A DNA stretch of 62,303 bases from Paraburkholderia sp. Tr-20389 (GCF_017104565.1 NZ_JAAGPD010000060.1:1-62303); one strand, 5' to 3'. Positions 21,023 through 29,929 are shown, counted from the first letter of the stretch. Made by a program: numbers and translations. The notes: generated by a model from the letters alone, not told the origin.

Positions 21023-22011
21023 TGCGCGCTCCCGGCAGCGGGTGTCCATGCAACGCCCGACAGGTATGCGACGGCACCGGATGCGGCCTGCCACGCGACG
21101 GAGCGCTCGGCCAGAAAGCCGACGAGGTTCTCCTGCCACAGGTTGTGCATCACGCCATCGATCGTCACCGTCGCCTGCGTTGCCGTGTCGAGCCGCGCGC
21201 CATCGTCGCCGTAGGTGATCTGACCGGCATCGACGAGCGCCACGATGCCGTCCGGCACGTCCGCCGAGGCCACGGTCGGCAGGCCGCAGAACACGCCACC
21301 CTTCACGCCGAGCGTGCCCGCGCCGCCGACCATCGCGACCTGGAGCGCGAGCGACATGGCCGTGTTCGACGACATGACGAGCACGGCGCGCTCGATATCG
21401 CCAGTGAAGGCCGCGACTAGCGCGGTCATGTCGGCCTGCACGTCGCCCGTTACCGCGACCTCGGTGGCACCGTCGAGCAGCGACGCGGGCGCACCGGCCA
21501 CGGACGGCGAGGCGAACGCTGCCCCCGAGGTGATCTTCGCGACCGCGCGCTGCAGCGAGCGCGTGAGCGACTTTTCGGCGGCGTCGGTTGTCAGGTGAAT
21601 GACTTCCTTCGTCACCACGATCAGGCCCGCCGCCTTCTGCGGCTCGATGGTCAGCTGCTCGAACGATGCACCACTCGCGGCCTTGACCTCGCCTTCACCG
21701 ATCCACTGCGCGACCGGCTCCTCGTCCTCGACCAGCACGCGCGTGCGCACCGGGATCGTGTGCAGCGGCGAGAGGGCGTTGATGCGCGCCATCACGTCAT
21801 AGGTCTGCACGCCGAGAACGAAGTCGCTGACCGCCGCACGGTACGCGGCGTCGCCGCCGAGGTTTCCGCTGGTGATGATGGCCTTCTGGATCAAACCGAG
21901 CGCAGGACCGTCGCCATAGTCCTTGCGGTGGATCTCCGCAGCGGCAAGCGGGTCGCCGCCAGCCTTGGCGAGGCATCTGATGAACTTGACGTAGGTGTTG
22001 CCGACGATCAT
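21019..22011 (-). CDS. HK97-type major capsid protein (orphan)
   Basis: A 330-aa protein resembling the HK97-fold major capsid family: an N-arm-like start, then VAQWIGEGEVKAASGASFEQLTI, the typical LIVVTKEVIHLTTDAAEKSL segment and VAKITSGAAFASP. The C-terminal half fits the capsid A-domain. Most HK97-type coat proteins are longer because of an N-terminal scaffold (delta) domain, which is absent here. ATG at 22011 has GGGAG seven bases upstream. No protease, portal or terminase gene is present in the element. It may form or alter a capsid using a helper phage, or may have been recruited for another role such as an encapsulin-like shell. Confidence 0.78.
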   Translation of the reverse strand: MIVGNTYVKFIRCLAKAGGDPLAAAEIHRKDYGDGPALGLIQKAIITSGNLGGDAAYRAAVSDFVLGVQTYDVMARINALSPLHTIPVRTRVLVEDEEPVAQWIGEGEVKAASGASFEQLTIEPQKAAGLIVVTKEVIHLTTDAAEKSLTRSLQRAVAKITSGAAFASPSVAGAPASLLDGATEVAVTGDVQADMTALVAAFTGDIERAVLVMSSNTAMSLALQVAMVGGAGTLGVKGGVFCGLPTVASADVPDGIVALVDAGQITYGDDGARLDTATQATVTIDGVMHNLWQENLVGFLAERSVAWQAASGAVAYLSGVAWTPAAGSAQ

Positions 22012-22065
22012 GGTCCGCTCCCTGTGAAGTCGTTCGCACTGCCTTGCATGATGGCCGGTGTCCGG

Positions 22066-22368
22066 TCAGAAAGCGATGCATGAATTTTCGCGATTTTCGC
22101 CGCCTCTGTAGCTGCGCTCGATATGGGTCGCGAGATCGACCACGCGATACTTGCGCGCGTTTCCGAGCAGGCGGTACGGCAGGTCGATCGTGCCGTTCCT
22201 GATGGCGCTCCCGAGTCCAGCGCCGGTTGTGTAGCCGAGCACCTTTGCCGCCGCTTCCTCGCAGATCGCACCATCGGCGGCAATCGCAAAGTCATTGCGC
22301 GCGCAATAGCGGCGGATGGCGCGCACGGTCGCGCGGATGCGCCGTTCGAGTTCGTCGAGGTCGGTCAT
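22066..22368 (-). CDS. Small HTH-like protein downstream of rep
   Basis: A 100-aa protein. The segment EEAAAKVLGYTTGAGLGSAIRNGTI followed by LPYRLLGNARKYRVVDLATHIE looks like a winged-helix or MerR/excisionase-type DNA-binding fold (helix-turn-helix, then wing and a residue-rich basic turn). ATG at 22368 is two bases after the rep stop; an overlapping TTG at 22374 is the alternative start. No strong ribosome site, consistent with coupling to rep. Likely regulator or excision factor. Confidence 0.65.
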   Translation of the reverse strand: MTDLDELERRIRATVRAIRRYCARNDFAIAADGAICEEAAAKVLGYTTGAGLGSAIRNGTIDLPYRLLGNARKYRVVDLATHIERSYRGGENRENSCIAF

Positions 22369-22370
22369 GG

Positions 22371-23741
22371 TCAATGCCGCGTCTCGTTTCCCGGCAGAAC
22401 GCAGGTGCCCGCCGCAGAGGCGGGCCGGTCAAAAAAAGACTGGCCTCCTGCGGCCTGCTGCACGCCGCCTGCGCGTGCCCTGATCCGGGCATCAAGCGCA
22501 TCCCGCACGGCCCTCCATGTGGGCGTCTTGCCGTTGGCTTTCTTCTTCGCATCCCGGCACGCGGCCTCGAACATCGCCTCGTCGACGTTGTGCCATGCGA
22601 TGGCCCGCAGTAGCCACTCGCCCATGTCCCATCGATCGCGGTTCGCGTTCCATCCGGGCTTGTCAAACTCGTCCGCATAGATCGCTTCGAGTCGGCGCGC
22701 GGCGCGAACCGTCTCCTCGCTGAACGCGTGCGCGGGAGCGCTGACGACCGACTCGCGCGTCCTGAGCACGCCGTCGAGCGTGTTGCGTACTGCCGCGAGC
22801 CTCGGCCTGCGACCGTCCTTCTGCTTGCGCTGCGCCGCGCCGATCGCCTCGCGCATGTCGTCCACGCTCGCGCCGTTGCTCGCGAGGCGAAGGCAGGCGT
22901 CCTCGACTGCGCTGCGGTCTTTCGACTCGCAGTGCTCGAAGAACGCCTCGACCATCGCCTGCACCACCGGATTTTGTGCAGCACGACTTGCCCCGTTCGC
23001 GGGGGGCACATCGGTCGAGCTTCGCGCAGCGAAGTCGACAAGCGTGCCCGGCGACTGAGGGCCGCTCAAAGGCCGCTCTGGTAAACCGCTCTGTAAACGC
23101 TCTAAAACGCTCGTACCGCATGGTGAGGTAAATGACGGGGTCTCATGAGGTAAATGACGCTCCTCAATGCGGTAATTGACAGCGCCATTTGCGGTAAATG
23201 AATCCGCGTCATGAGGTAAATGAACGCGTGCCTCACGCGTGCCCGACGCGTGGGAATTACCGCATGGCGCGGTAATTGAGGCGTCCGGTGAATTACCGCA
23301 TGGTGCGGTAATTGACCTCTTGCGGTCGCATTTTTGCTGCTTTGCACGATTGGTGTCCCGAAACTCATTCCAGCCGACGTTCTCGGGATAGAGTTCGTGC
23401 AGACGGTGCATGTCCACGCGGCGCGCGACGCGACGCCTATGCTTTTTTGCTTCGTCGTCGTCGGGATCATCTGCGGGAAACTCGAAGTCGGGCAGGCGCA
23501 CGGTGAGGCCGGTGCGATCGAAGTCAGCGAGCGCACGCTGCGCGGTGACCTCGCTTACGCCAGCACGGAACGCAAGTTTCAGCGCGGACGGCCACACGAC
23601 GCATGCGTCGTTCTTGATGAACGCCACAAGCTCCCGCGCCACGCTCTGCCTGCCGTCGGGGAACGGGTAACGATGGAGTTCGAGTTCAGCCTTACGGCGC
23701 GCACTCGGGTTCTCCGCGCTCACCCGTCGACCGGCGCTCAT
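22371..23741 (-). CDS. Replication initiator-like protein with origin inside its gene
   Basis: A 456-aa protein. Residues about 30-90 form a winged-HTH-like domain (VARELVAFIKNDACVVWPSALKLAF, GVSEVTAQRALADFDRTGL), as in phage and plasmid replication initiators. Residues about 142-206 are low complexity and encoded by an iteron array, and the C-terminal part (about 300-456) is helical. This three-part plan resembles lambda O, where the origin lies within the initiator gene. ATG at 23741 has GGAGG seven bases upstream and overlaps the previous stop (ATGA). The family assignment is by architecture, not close similarity. Confidence 0.72.
   Translation of the reverse strand: MSAGRRVSAENPSARRKAELELHRYPFPDGRQSVARELVAFIKNDACVVWPSALKLAFRAGVSEVTAQRALADFDRTGLTVRLPDFEFPADDPDDDEAKKHRRRVARRVDMHRLHELYPENVGWNEFRDTNRAKQQKCDRKRSITAPCGNSPDASITAPCGNSHASGTREARVHLPHDADSFTANGAVNYRIEERHLPHETPSFTSPCGTSVLERLQSGLPERPLSGPQSPGTLVDFAARSSTDVPPANGASRAAQNPVVQAMVEAFFEHCESKDRSAVEDACLRLASNGASVDDMREAIGAAQRKQKDGRRPRLAAVRNTLDGVLRTRESVVSAPAHAFSEETVRAARRLEAIYADEFDKPGWNANRDRWDMGEWLLRAIAWHNVDEAMFEAACRDAKKKANGKTPTWRAVRDALDARIRARAGGVQQAAGGQSFFDRPASAAGTCVLPGNETRH
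23125..23316. repeat. Iteron array, putative replication origin of the element
   Basis: Five direct 12-mers of form GMGGTAAWTGAM start at 23125, 23147, 23169, 23191 and 23213, exactly 22 bp apart. Two more forward copies start at 23269 and 23305, each paired with an inverted copy just upstream (AATTACCGC at about 23255 and 23291). The 22-bp phase equals two helical turns, as in initiator-binding iterons. The whole array is inside the rep-like coding sequence. Confidence 0.85.
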
Positions 23742-24124
23742 GACGCACCTCCATTGCGGCGTCCGCCGTGCTGCGTGCAGCAATGGCCGAGCCGTTCGAA
23801 TGCAGCCCATTTCGCGGGGTTGTGCGCCGGGTCATAGATGAGGAAGTACGTGCCCGGGATCACGCGGCGGCAGCGCTTGCCCTGATGCGTGATCGCGTGG
23901 CACAGGTACGTGCCATTCGTTTCGCGCCATGTGTTCAATTCCCCAATGCTTATGCCGAGATGGCGCGCGACCACACCATCGGGATCAGTCATGTAGTCGA
24001 TTGCCTCCTGCGGCGTCAGGGTAAGGTGCCAGTCGAACGGGCCAGCGGGCATCACCGTGAGGTCGACACCCACTTCGCACAGGTACGTGAGGGCTTCGAC
24101 AAGGTCGTCGCGGTTGGGGATCAT
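23738..24124 (-). CDS. Hypothetical Cys/His-rich protein upstream of rep
   Basis: A 128-aa protein, not recognised. ATG at 24124 follows GGAGGG by five bases; the stop overlaps the rep start. The second half has YLCHAITHQGKRC and GHCCTQHGG, a set of Cys and His residues that could bind zinc. The N-terminal half includes LTPQEAIDYMTDPDGVVARHLGIS. It sits directly before the initiator gene, so a role in replication control is plausible but unproven. Confidence 0.68.
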   Translation of the reverse strand: MIPNRDDLVEALTYLCEVGVDLTVMPAGPFDWHLTLTPQEAIDYMTDPDGVVARHLGISIGELNTWRETNGTYLCHAITHQGKRCRRVIPGTYFLIYDPAHNPAKWAAFERLGHCCTQHGGRRNGGAS

Positions 24125-24201
24125 GACGCCCTCCGCATCGCTTGCGCGGGCAATTGATACGGACTACGATCGGCGTGCATTGCAGATGCACACGCCTCCT
24201 C

Positions 24202-24236
24202 GCCCGCGCACTCGACGGCGCGGGCTTTCTTTTTTC
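24202..24236 (+). terminator. Rightward terminator in the divergent control region
   Basis: Stem GCCCGCGC (24202-24209) / GCGCGGGC (24218-24225) with an 8-nt loop, followed by TTTCTTTTTT. No rightward gene precedes it. A small hairpin GTGCAT / ATGCAC lies just upstream, so it may end a short regulatory RNA. The surrounding region 24125-24413 (289 bp) has no gene I can support. Confidence 0.72.
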
Positions 24237-24413
24237 TGCAGTTCATGTTTCAGGCTCCGGTTCGTTGTACGCGCAACATCGCGCGCAGTGGTGTCCTCTT
24301 TGCCGGGATGCCCTCGACTCTTTTTGCTACAGGCACTTTGCCGCTGTTTTCACGAGGTCCGACTGACGCGGGCCTTCCATGAAGCTGGTGAGCTGTGCCG
24401 ATGCTGTCCCTCA

Positions 24414-25007
24414 TCAGGCATCGCACTCGTTGACGCTTTCGGCGGAAAGCATCAGCGCGGCAGGATTGCCGGAAAGCAAACCGGCAATGTCGCGCCTGTC
24501 CATCGGCGGCAACAGTTGCTCGGGCGTCGGAATTTTCACCAGCGCGGCCCTTGCCTCGTCGCTCGTTAGCGAGCCAGCGAGCAATTCCGTATGCCGCGCG
24601 GCCAGTGCGCGTTCCAGTTGCGTCTTTGCCTTTTTCACGCGCCCGTCAATTTCGGCGTTGCCTGCGCGGCGCACCTCGTCGCGGCGCTCCTTGAGGCCAT
24701 ACCGGCCACGATTGACAAACGTGCAGTGGAAGCCCGGTGCGTTTTCCATCGGCACACCGGACGCTTTCGCAATGGCCTTGAGCCGTTCATCCGCTTCGTG
24801 GCCAACCTGCTTCGCGTGCTCTACCAGTTCGGCCCACCGCTCATCGTCCTCGTGAAATATCTGCGAGAGGCTTTCTTCCATGCGGGCGCGCAGGATAGCG
24901 GCATACTCGTCAATCGCGGCTTTCGCCACGCGGCCATTCAGCCGCAGCACTTCGCGCAGTGCGTCACGTTCCTTCGCGCTCATCGGCGCGGAATTCACCC
25001 TGTCCAT
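24414..25007 (-). CDS. Hypothetical helical protein
   Basis: A 197-aa protein, largely alpha-helical and charged (KERDALREVLRLNGRVAKAAIDEYAAILRARMEESLSQIF; KKAKTQLERALAARHTELLAG), likely with coiled-coil parts. ATG at 25007 follows GGAGACCGACA; GGAG is eight bases upstream. It follows the AlpA-like gene by 13 bp and reads the same way. No family recognised; similar genes of unknown role are common between the regulator and replication genes in satellites. Confidence 0.68.
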   Translation of the reverse strand: MDRVNSAPMSAKERDALREVLRLNGRVAKAAIDEYAAILRARMEESLSQIFHEDDERWAELVEHAKQVGHEADERLKAIAKASGVPMENAPGFHCTFVNRGRYGLKERRDEVRRAGNAEIDGRVKKAKTQLERALAARHTELLAGSLTSDEARAALVKIPTPEQLLPPMDRRDIAGLLSGNPAALMLSAESVNECDA

Positions 25008-25020
25008 TGTCGGTCTCCTC

Positions 25021-25254
25021 TTACGCGATCTCGCGTTCGCCGGTCGCCTGCGACTTCGCTTCCATCGCGCGCGCCCACTGCTCGGCGGCGCGGTATGTGA
25101 TCAGCACCTTGCGGCCCACGAACAGGATCTCGGGAGCCTCGCCGCGCTGGCGCAGCTTCCACAAGGTGGAGCGGTCGATCTGCATCGCCTCGCAGAACTC
25201 CTTGACGGTCATCGCACCGAAGGGCGCGGCCTGCTGGCTTTCCTCGTTGCCCAT
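25021..25254 (-). CDS. AlpA/MerR-like HTH regulator
   Basis: A 76-aa DNA-binding protein. MTVKEFCEAMQIDRSTLWKLRQRGEAPE is a helix-turn-helix of the AlpA/excisionase type, followed by FVGRKVLITYRAAEQWARAM, the usual wing and helix. Start 25254 has GAGAGG seven bases upstream; the longer frame from 25326 does not. In P4-like and other satellites such proteins activate integrase/excision genes. It probably starts the leftward early operon. Confidence 0.82.
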   Translation of the reverse strand: MGNEESQQAAPFGAMTVKEFCEAMQIDRSTLWKLRQRGEAPEILFVGRKVLITYRAAEQWARAMEAKSQATGEREIA

Positions 25255-25344
25255 GTTTGCCTCTCGCGGTTGGGTGGGTAACGACAGGATGGCAGATGAA
25301 AAAATGGCACACCAAGCGTGTGCCATTAAATAATTTGTCGGGGT

Positions 25345-25791
25345 TTACACCGAGACTTTTCTCGGGCGTCCTCGCGGTTCCTGCGGTGTGATCTTGCGAA
25401 CGGTGTCGGCGCGAATCCTGAATCGCTTCGCCAGCCGCTCGTTGCGTTCGCCCTTGGACGTGACGCCCGCGCGTTTCAGGTCATGGTCGGCGCGAATGAT
25501 TGCGTCGCGCGTGGCCTGTGTGATGCGTGCAGTTTTGGGCAGGCTGCTTACATGACGGCGGACCGCTTCGAGGTGGGCAGCTTCGCCCGACAGGGCGCGG
25601 GCCAGTAACGCGGCCAGCCCCTCGCGTGCCTCGTCGGGGTCGCCATCGAGCAGGTCGCTGACTAGCGCGAATGCCTCATCGAAGGTCACGGCGCGCGGCG
25701 GATAACGCGGCGAGAGCGCTTCTGCATCGTCCCCGACCTCACTCAGGACGCGGCGATATTGCGCCCTGAGCGTCGAGCGTTTTGCGCTCAT
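25345..25791 (-). CDS. Hypothetical protein coupled to integrase
   Basis: A 148-aa protein whose start overlaps the integrase stop (ATGA), so it is made from the int transcript. The C-terminus NERLAKRFRIRADTVRKIT resembles a helix-turn-helix of the resolvase/Hin kind, followed by a basic tail (RGRPRKVSV). A recombination directionality factor or int-linked regulator is plausible. No clear family. Confidence 0.68.
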   Translation of the reverse strand: MSAKRSTLRAQYRRVLSEVGDDAEALSPRYPPRAVTFDEAFALVSDLLDGDPDEAREGLAALLARALSGEAAHLEAVRRHVSSLPKTARITQATRDAIIRADHDLKRAGVTSKGERNERLAKRFRIRADTVRKITPQEPRGRPRKVSV

Positions 25792-27095
25792 GCTGCGGCC
25801 TTGCGCGGGGCGCGCTTCTTCGCGGGCGCGTTGAACGCGGTGGCGATCGCGGCGTGAAGATGATCGGGGTCAATGTGCGCGTATCGCTCAACCATCGCGA
25901 AGCTGCTATGCCCGAGCAGCGTCTTGACCTTGTACAGGTCGGTTCCTTTCGCCACAAGCTGCGTGGCGAAATCGTGGCGCGTGTCGTGAAAGCGGAAACC
26001 CTTGATCCCGGCAGCGTCGAGCAGTGAGTCCCACGCGTTGCCGAAATCCGTCAGCGGCGCATCGGTTTCAGGGTTGCCGAACACGTACACACGATGGGCG
26101 AGCGGCTTCCACGCGGTGAGACAGGCGAGCAGTTCATCGCTGATCGGAATGTCGCGCCGCCTGTCGCTTTTCGCCACGGCGCGGCGCACATGGATGGTGC
26201 GCAACTCGAAGTCGACGTCCTCCCATTCGAGCGCGAGCAGTTCGCCCTTTCTCATGCCGGTATGCAACGCAGTGATCACGAGCGGTTGCAGGTAGTCCGT
26301 ATAGCGCACGTTGCGCAGCGAGGGCGGTGCGGCCTGCTTGCGCATCCGGCGATGGGCAATGGTTCGGTGGCGCGCGTCGCGGTTCGCTTCCTCGCGTGCC
26401 TCCATTGCCGCGTACAGACGCTCACGCTCAAGCGGATCGTTTTTCCCGAGGTAGCGCACCACCACTTCGGCCCGACCGTTGCGCTCCACGTCCTTCGCCG
26501 GGTTGTCCGTGATGTGACCCGCTTTCACCGCGACCCGCAGCAGACCCTGCAGCGCGTGCAGCTTGTTCGCGATGGTCTTCTGCGTGATGCCGGTCTTCAC
26601 CGCCTTCGATTTCCATTGTTCGAGCATCCACCCGTTGAACTCGTCGAGGCCCCGGTCAAGCAGGTCGGGAAACGACGAGCGGATCAGGCTCGCGTTCGCG
26701 GTGGCGATGCCGTTGGCTTCGAGGTAGGCGGTGTAGTCGCCGTCGAGGAAGGTGCGCAGGCTCGGCACGCCATGCGCGCGGCGCACGCTCTCGGCACGGC
26801 GGCGCTTCTTTTCTTCGACCACGGCAGGCGTGTCCTGCTTGGTCGGCGTCTGCTCCAGTTCGCGGCGCGCTGCCTCGCGGGCGTCGCTTGCGCTCATGGC
26901 GGGATACTTGCCGATGGCCCTGCGGCCTTCGCTGCCGTCCGGTTTGTAGTAGCGCACCGTGAAGGTGATGCTGCCGCTTGGCAGCACGCGCACCTTGAAG
27001 CCGGTCAGGTCGGCGTCGGCGTACTCCTGAAACTTGCCGGTGGCTTCGAGGCCGCGCAGGAACTCTCGGGTGATGTTGACCTTGTTTTTGGACAT
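25788..27095 (-). CDS. Tyrosine recombinase integrase
   Basis: A 435-aa phage-type integrase. An N-terminal arm-binding region (VRVLPSGSITFTVRYY...GRRAIGKYP) and SAM-like core-binding domain precede the catalytic domain. Catalytic residues: Arg282 (HTGMRKGELLAL), HDTRH, LGHSS and Tyr405 (ERYAHI). Start 27095 has GGAG seven bases upstream; the frame from 27149 is longer but lacks it. It lies 134 bp from attR and must recombine the 50-bp tRNA-fMet site. The direct repeat at 27107-27140 covers its promoter/ribosome-site area, suggesting self-regulation. The Ala/Lys-rich end overlaps the next gene. Confidence 0.95.
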   Translation of the reverse strand: MSKNKVNITREFLRGLEATGKFQEYADADLTGFKVRVLPSGSITFTVRYYKPDGSEGRRAIGKYPAMSASDAREAARRELEQTPTKQDTPAVVEEKKRRRAESVRRAHGVPSLRTFLDGDYTAYLEANGIATANASLIRSSFPDLLDRGLDEFNGWMLEQWKSKAVKTGITQKTIANKLHALQGLLRVAVKAGHITDNPAKDVERNGRAEVVVRYLGKNDPLERERLYAAMEAREEANRDARHRTIAHRRMRKQAAPPSLRNVRYTDYLQPLVITALHTGMRKGELLALEWEDVDFELRTIHVRRAVAKSDRRRDIPISDELLACLTAWKPLAHRVYVFGNPETDAPLTDFGNAWDSLLDAAGIKGFRFHDTRHDFATQLVAKGTDLYKVKTLLGHSSFAMVERYAHIDPDHLHAAIATAFNAPAKKRAPRKAAA

Positions 27096-27106
27096 AGAGA
27101 CTCCGG

Positions 27107-27140
27107 TTTGGGCGGTTCTTGGGCGCTGGCGGCAGAAAAC
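27107..27140 (+). repeat. Sub-terminal direct repeat, right copy
   Basis: Partner of 16866-16899 (27 of 34 identical, same orientation). It lies 89 bp inside attR and immediately upstream of the int start. Confidence 0.55.
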
Positions 27141-27229
27141 AACCACCAACGAGAAACCACCACCATAGCTCTAAGTCTTTGATTTAAAAACGTCCAGCGC
27201 CATCCGGCAATACCCGCAAACGGGTAGAT

Positions 27230-27279
<50 letters not shown>

Positions 27280-27356
27280 GGTTTCACAGGCATCGTGTCT
27301 GCTCCACACGGCCTCAAGCAGCATCGGCATCAAGCCGGCAGCTTCAAGCATCCGAA

Positions 27357-27396
27357 GCCCGCATCGCCTCAAGCGTTGCGGGCTTTTGCTTTTTTG
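27357..27396 (+). terminator. Terminator, probably the original tRNA-fMet one
   Basis: Stem GCCCGCA / TGCGGGC with a 13-nt loop, then TTTTGCTTTTTT. It lies 78 bp after attR; before the element inserted it would have stood just behind the tRNA-fMet gene. Confidence 0.75.
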
Positions 27397-27491
27397 GCCT
27401 ATGCATGTTGCCGTACTGAGCCGCCCTGCCCGATCGCGGTAAGATTCCATCCAGCACCCGACGCAACGAAAACGAGCAACGAGAACGAGCG

Positions 27492-28268
27492 ATGAAATTA
27501 GCCACGTGGAACGTGAACTCCCTGAAGGTTCGCCAGCAGCATGTGATCGACTGGCTCGAACTCAGCCAGACCGACGTGCTGTGCCTGCAGGAACTGAAAC
27601 TGCCCGACGAAAAATTTCCGCGCGCCGAACTCGAAGAAAAGGGTTATCGCAGCTGGTTCGCCGGTCAGAAGACGTACAACGGCGTCGGCATTCTCGTGCG
27701 CGACGGCATGAGCGTCGATGAAGGCAGTATCGTACGCAACATCCCCGGCTTCGAAGATCCGCAGCAGCGCGTGATCGCGGCCACCATCGAAGGCGTGCGC
27801 GTGATCTCCGCGTACTTCCCGAACGGCCAGGCACCGGGCACTGACAAGTTCGCCTATAAGCTGCGCTGGCTCGACGCCATGCATGACTGGATCTCGAACG
27901 AACTCGCGCAGCATCCGAAGCTCGCGCTGCTCGGCGATTACAACATCGCGCCCGAAGACCGCGACGTGCATGATCCGAAGGCGTGGGAAGGACAGAACCT
28001 CGTGTCGCCGGAAGAGCGCGCGCAGTTCAACCGGCTGATCGAACTCGGACTCGTCGATTCGTTCCGGCTCTTCGATCAGCCCGAGAAGACCTTCACGTGG
28101 TGGGATTACCGGATGCTCGCGTTCCGCCGCAACGCGGGCCTGCGCATCGACCATATCCTGCTGTCGAAGCCGCTCGCCGCGAGCTGTACGCACTGCGACG
28201 TCGACAAGACGCCGCGCAAGTGGGACCAGCCTTCGGACCACGCACCCGTCGTCGCGCTCACCGAATAA
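27492..28268 (+). CDS. xthA: Exodeoxyribonuclease III
   Basis: A 258-aa AP endonuclease/3' exonuclease of base-excision repair. Motifs: TWNVNSLKVR at the start, CLQELKLPDEKFP with the metal-binding Glu, LLGDYNIAPEDRDV, and the C-terminal RIDHILLS and SDHAPVVA. Length fits the family. First chromosomal gene to the right of the element; closed by a perfect long-stem terminator. Confidence 0.95.
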   Translation: MKLATWNVNSLKVRQQHVIDWLELSQTDVLCLQELKLPDEKFPRAELEEKGYRSWFAGQKTYNGVGILVRDGMSVDEGSIVRNIPGFEDPQQRVIAATIEGVRVISAYFPNGQAPGTDKFAYKLRWLDAMHDWISNELAQHPKLALLGDYNIAPEDRDVHDPKAWEGQNLVSPEERAQFNRLIELGLVDSFRLFDQPEKTFTWWDYRMLAFRRNAGLRIDHILLSKPLAASCTHCDVDKTPRKWDQPSDHAPVVALTE

Positions 28269-28285
28269 GCGAGGGTGCCAAAGAC

Positions 28286-28330
28286 AAAGCGGCTCGATGG
28301 CGCATCACGCCATCGAGCCGCTTTCGTTTT
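28286..28330. terminator. Terminator between xthA and glnG
   Basis: A perfect 17-bp stem (28286-28302 with 28308-28324), 5-nt loop, followed by CGTTTT on the plus side. It stands between convergent genes and probably ends xthA. Confidence 0.85.
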
Positions 28331-28368
28331 GCCACATGTGAGCGCTCGACGCCTGCTGGCGTCAACAC

Positions 28369-29883
28369 TTACGGCTCCAGATTCAACTCCTGAATCTTGC
28401 GCGTAATCGTATTGCGCCCGATGCCGAGTCGCTCCGCCGCTTCGACCTTGCGACCGCGCGTGAAATCGAGCGCTTCACGTATCACCGCCGCTTCGAAGCG
28501 GCGCGACAGTTCGTCCATCACGTCGGCGGCGTTCTCACGCAAGAGCTTCGCGACTTCCGTGCGCAAGCCGTTCTCCCATGCGGCGACGGGCGACGGAATC
28601 GCCGCGCCGCCAGCCGCCACGGGCATACCTGCAACGGGCGCAACACCGTTCGCCGCGCTGCCGTTACCCGATACCGCATCGCTCGACACCGTGACGGCAG
28701 ACGTCGCATATTCCGCCCCGCTCTGCTGCGTCGACACGAGATCGGGCGGCAAGTCCTTGATCTCGATCGTCTGCGCGGGCGCCATCACGGTCAGCCAGTT
28801 CGCGAGATTTTCGAGCTGCCGCACGTTGCCCGGAAACGGCAACGACGTCATATAGGCGAGCGCCTCGTCCGACACGCGCTTCGGCTCGACACCGAGATCG
28901 CGCGCGCTCTTCTGCAGGAAATGGCGCGTGAGCAGCGGAATATCCTCGCTACGCTCACGTAACGCCGGCAGGCGCAGACGGATGACATTCAGCCGGTGAT
29001 ACAAGTCCTCGCGGAACAGCCCCTGACGCACGCGCGATTCGAGATTCTGATGTGTCGCGGCGATCACCCGCACATTCGCGCGCAACGGGTTGTGACCGCC
29101 GACGCGATAGAACTGACCATCCGACAGCACGCGCAATAGACGCGTCTGCAAATCGAACGGCATGTCGCCGATTTCATCGAGAAACAGCGTGCCGTTCTCC
29201 GCCTGTTCGAAGCGGCCCTGGCGCATTGCCTGGGCGCCCGTGAACGCGCCGCGCTCATGACCGAACAGTTCGGATTCCAGCAGATCTTTCGGAATCGCCG
29301 CCGTGTTCAGCGCGATGAACGGACCGTTCGCGCGTGGGCTATGTCGGTGCAAGGCGCGCGCGACAAGTTCCTTACCGGTGCCTGATTCGCCTGTAATGAG
29401 CACGGTCGCAGCCGAATGCGACAGACGGCCGATCGCGCGAAACATGTCCTGCATCGCGGGCGCCTGGCCGAGCATCTCGGGCGCTTCCGCGACGCGGTCG
29501 TCCCACGTCTGCTCGCCGCGCATGCTTTCGTCCACGGCACGGCGAATCAGCTCGACAGCCTTGTCGACGTCGAACGGCTTGGCGAGGTATTCGAATGCGC
29601 CGCCCTGAAACGCGGCCACGGCGCTATCGAGATCCGAGAACGCCGTCATGATGATGACGGGCAGCCCCGGCACGCGGTCGCGCACAGTCTGCAGCAGTTC
29701 GAGCCCGGAACCGCCCGGCATCCTGATGTCGGATACGAGCACCTGTGGGCTGTCGTGTTCCAGCGCGCCCGCGGCTTCGCGCACGTTCGCGAAACTGCGC
29801 GTCGCGAAGTTCTCGCGGGCGAGTGCTTTTTCGAGCACCCAACGGATCGATTGATCGTCGTCTACTATCCAGATCGGCTTCAT
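28369..29883 (-). CDS. glnG: Nitrogen regulator NR(I), NtrC
   Basis: A 504-aa sigma-54 activator. Receiver with Asp52 (VSDIRMPGG), AAA+ domain with Walker A GESGTGKE (165-172), the sigma-54 contact loop GAFTGA (212-217), and a Fis-type HTH at the C-terminus ([20 protein letters not shown]). The linker before the HTH (about 400-450) is Ala/Val-rich and longer than usual. It is 46 bp behind glnL and reads with it. It would act at sigma-54 promoters such as that of glnA in this window. Confidence 0.96.
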   Translation of the reverse strand: MKPIWIVDDDQSIRWVLEKALARENFATRSFANVREAAGALEHDSPQVLVSDIRMPGGSGLELLQTVRDRVPGLPVIIMTAFSDLDSAVAAFQGGAFEYLAKPFDVDKAVELIRRAVDESMRGEQTWDDRVAEAPEMLGQAPAMQDMFRAIGRLSHSAATVLITGESGTGKELVARALHRHSPRANGPFIALNTAAIPKDLLESELFGHERGAFTGAQAMRQGRFEQAENGTLFLDEIGDMPFDLQTRLLRVLSDGQFYRVGGHNPLRANVRVIAATHQNLESRVRQGLFREDLYHRLNVIRLRLPALRERSEDIPLLTRHFLQKSARDLGVEPKRVSDEALAYMTSLPFPGNVRQLENLANWLTVMAPAQTIEIKDLPPDLVSTQQSGAEYATSAVTVSSDAVSGNGSAANGVAPVAGMPVAAGGAAIPSPVAAWENGLRTEVAKLLRENAADVMDELSRRFEAAVIREALDFTRGRKVEAAERLGIGRNTITRKIQELNLEP

Positions 29884-29929
29884 ATAGGTCCGTCAGAAGT
29901 CTTGTATTGCGTGTGTGTGCGGTCGTTTG

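Noticed and set aside
23125-23316. The repeats as a CRISPR array
   Set aside because: Units are 12 bp with 10-bp gaps and lie inside a coding sequence; CRISPR repeats are 23-47 bp with unique spacers.
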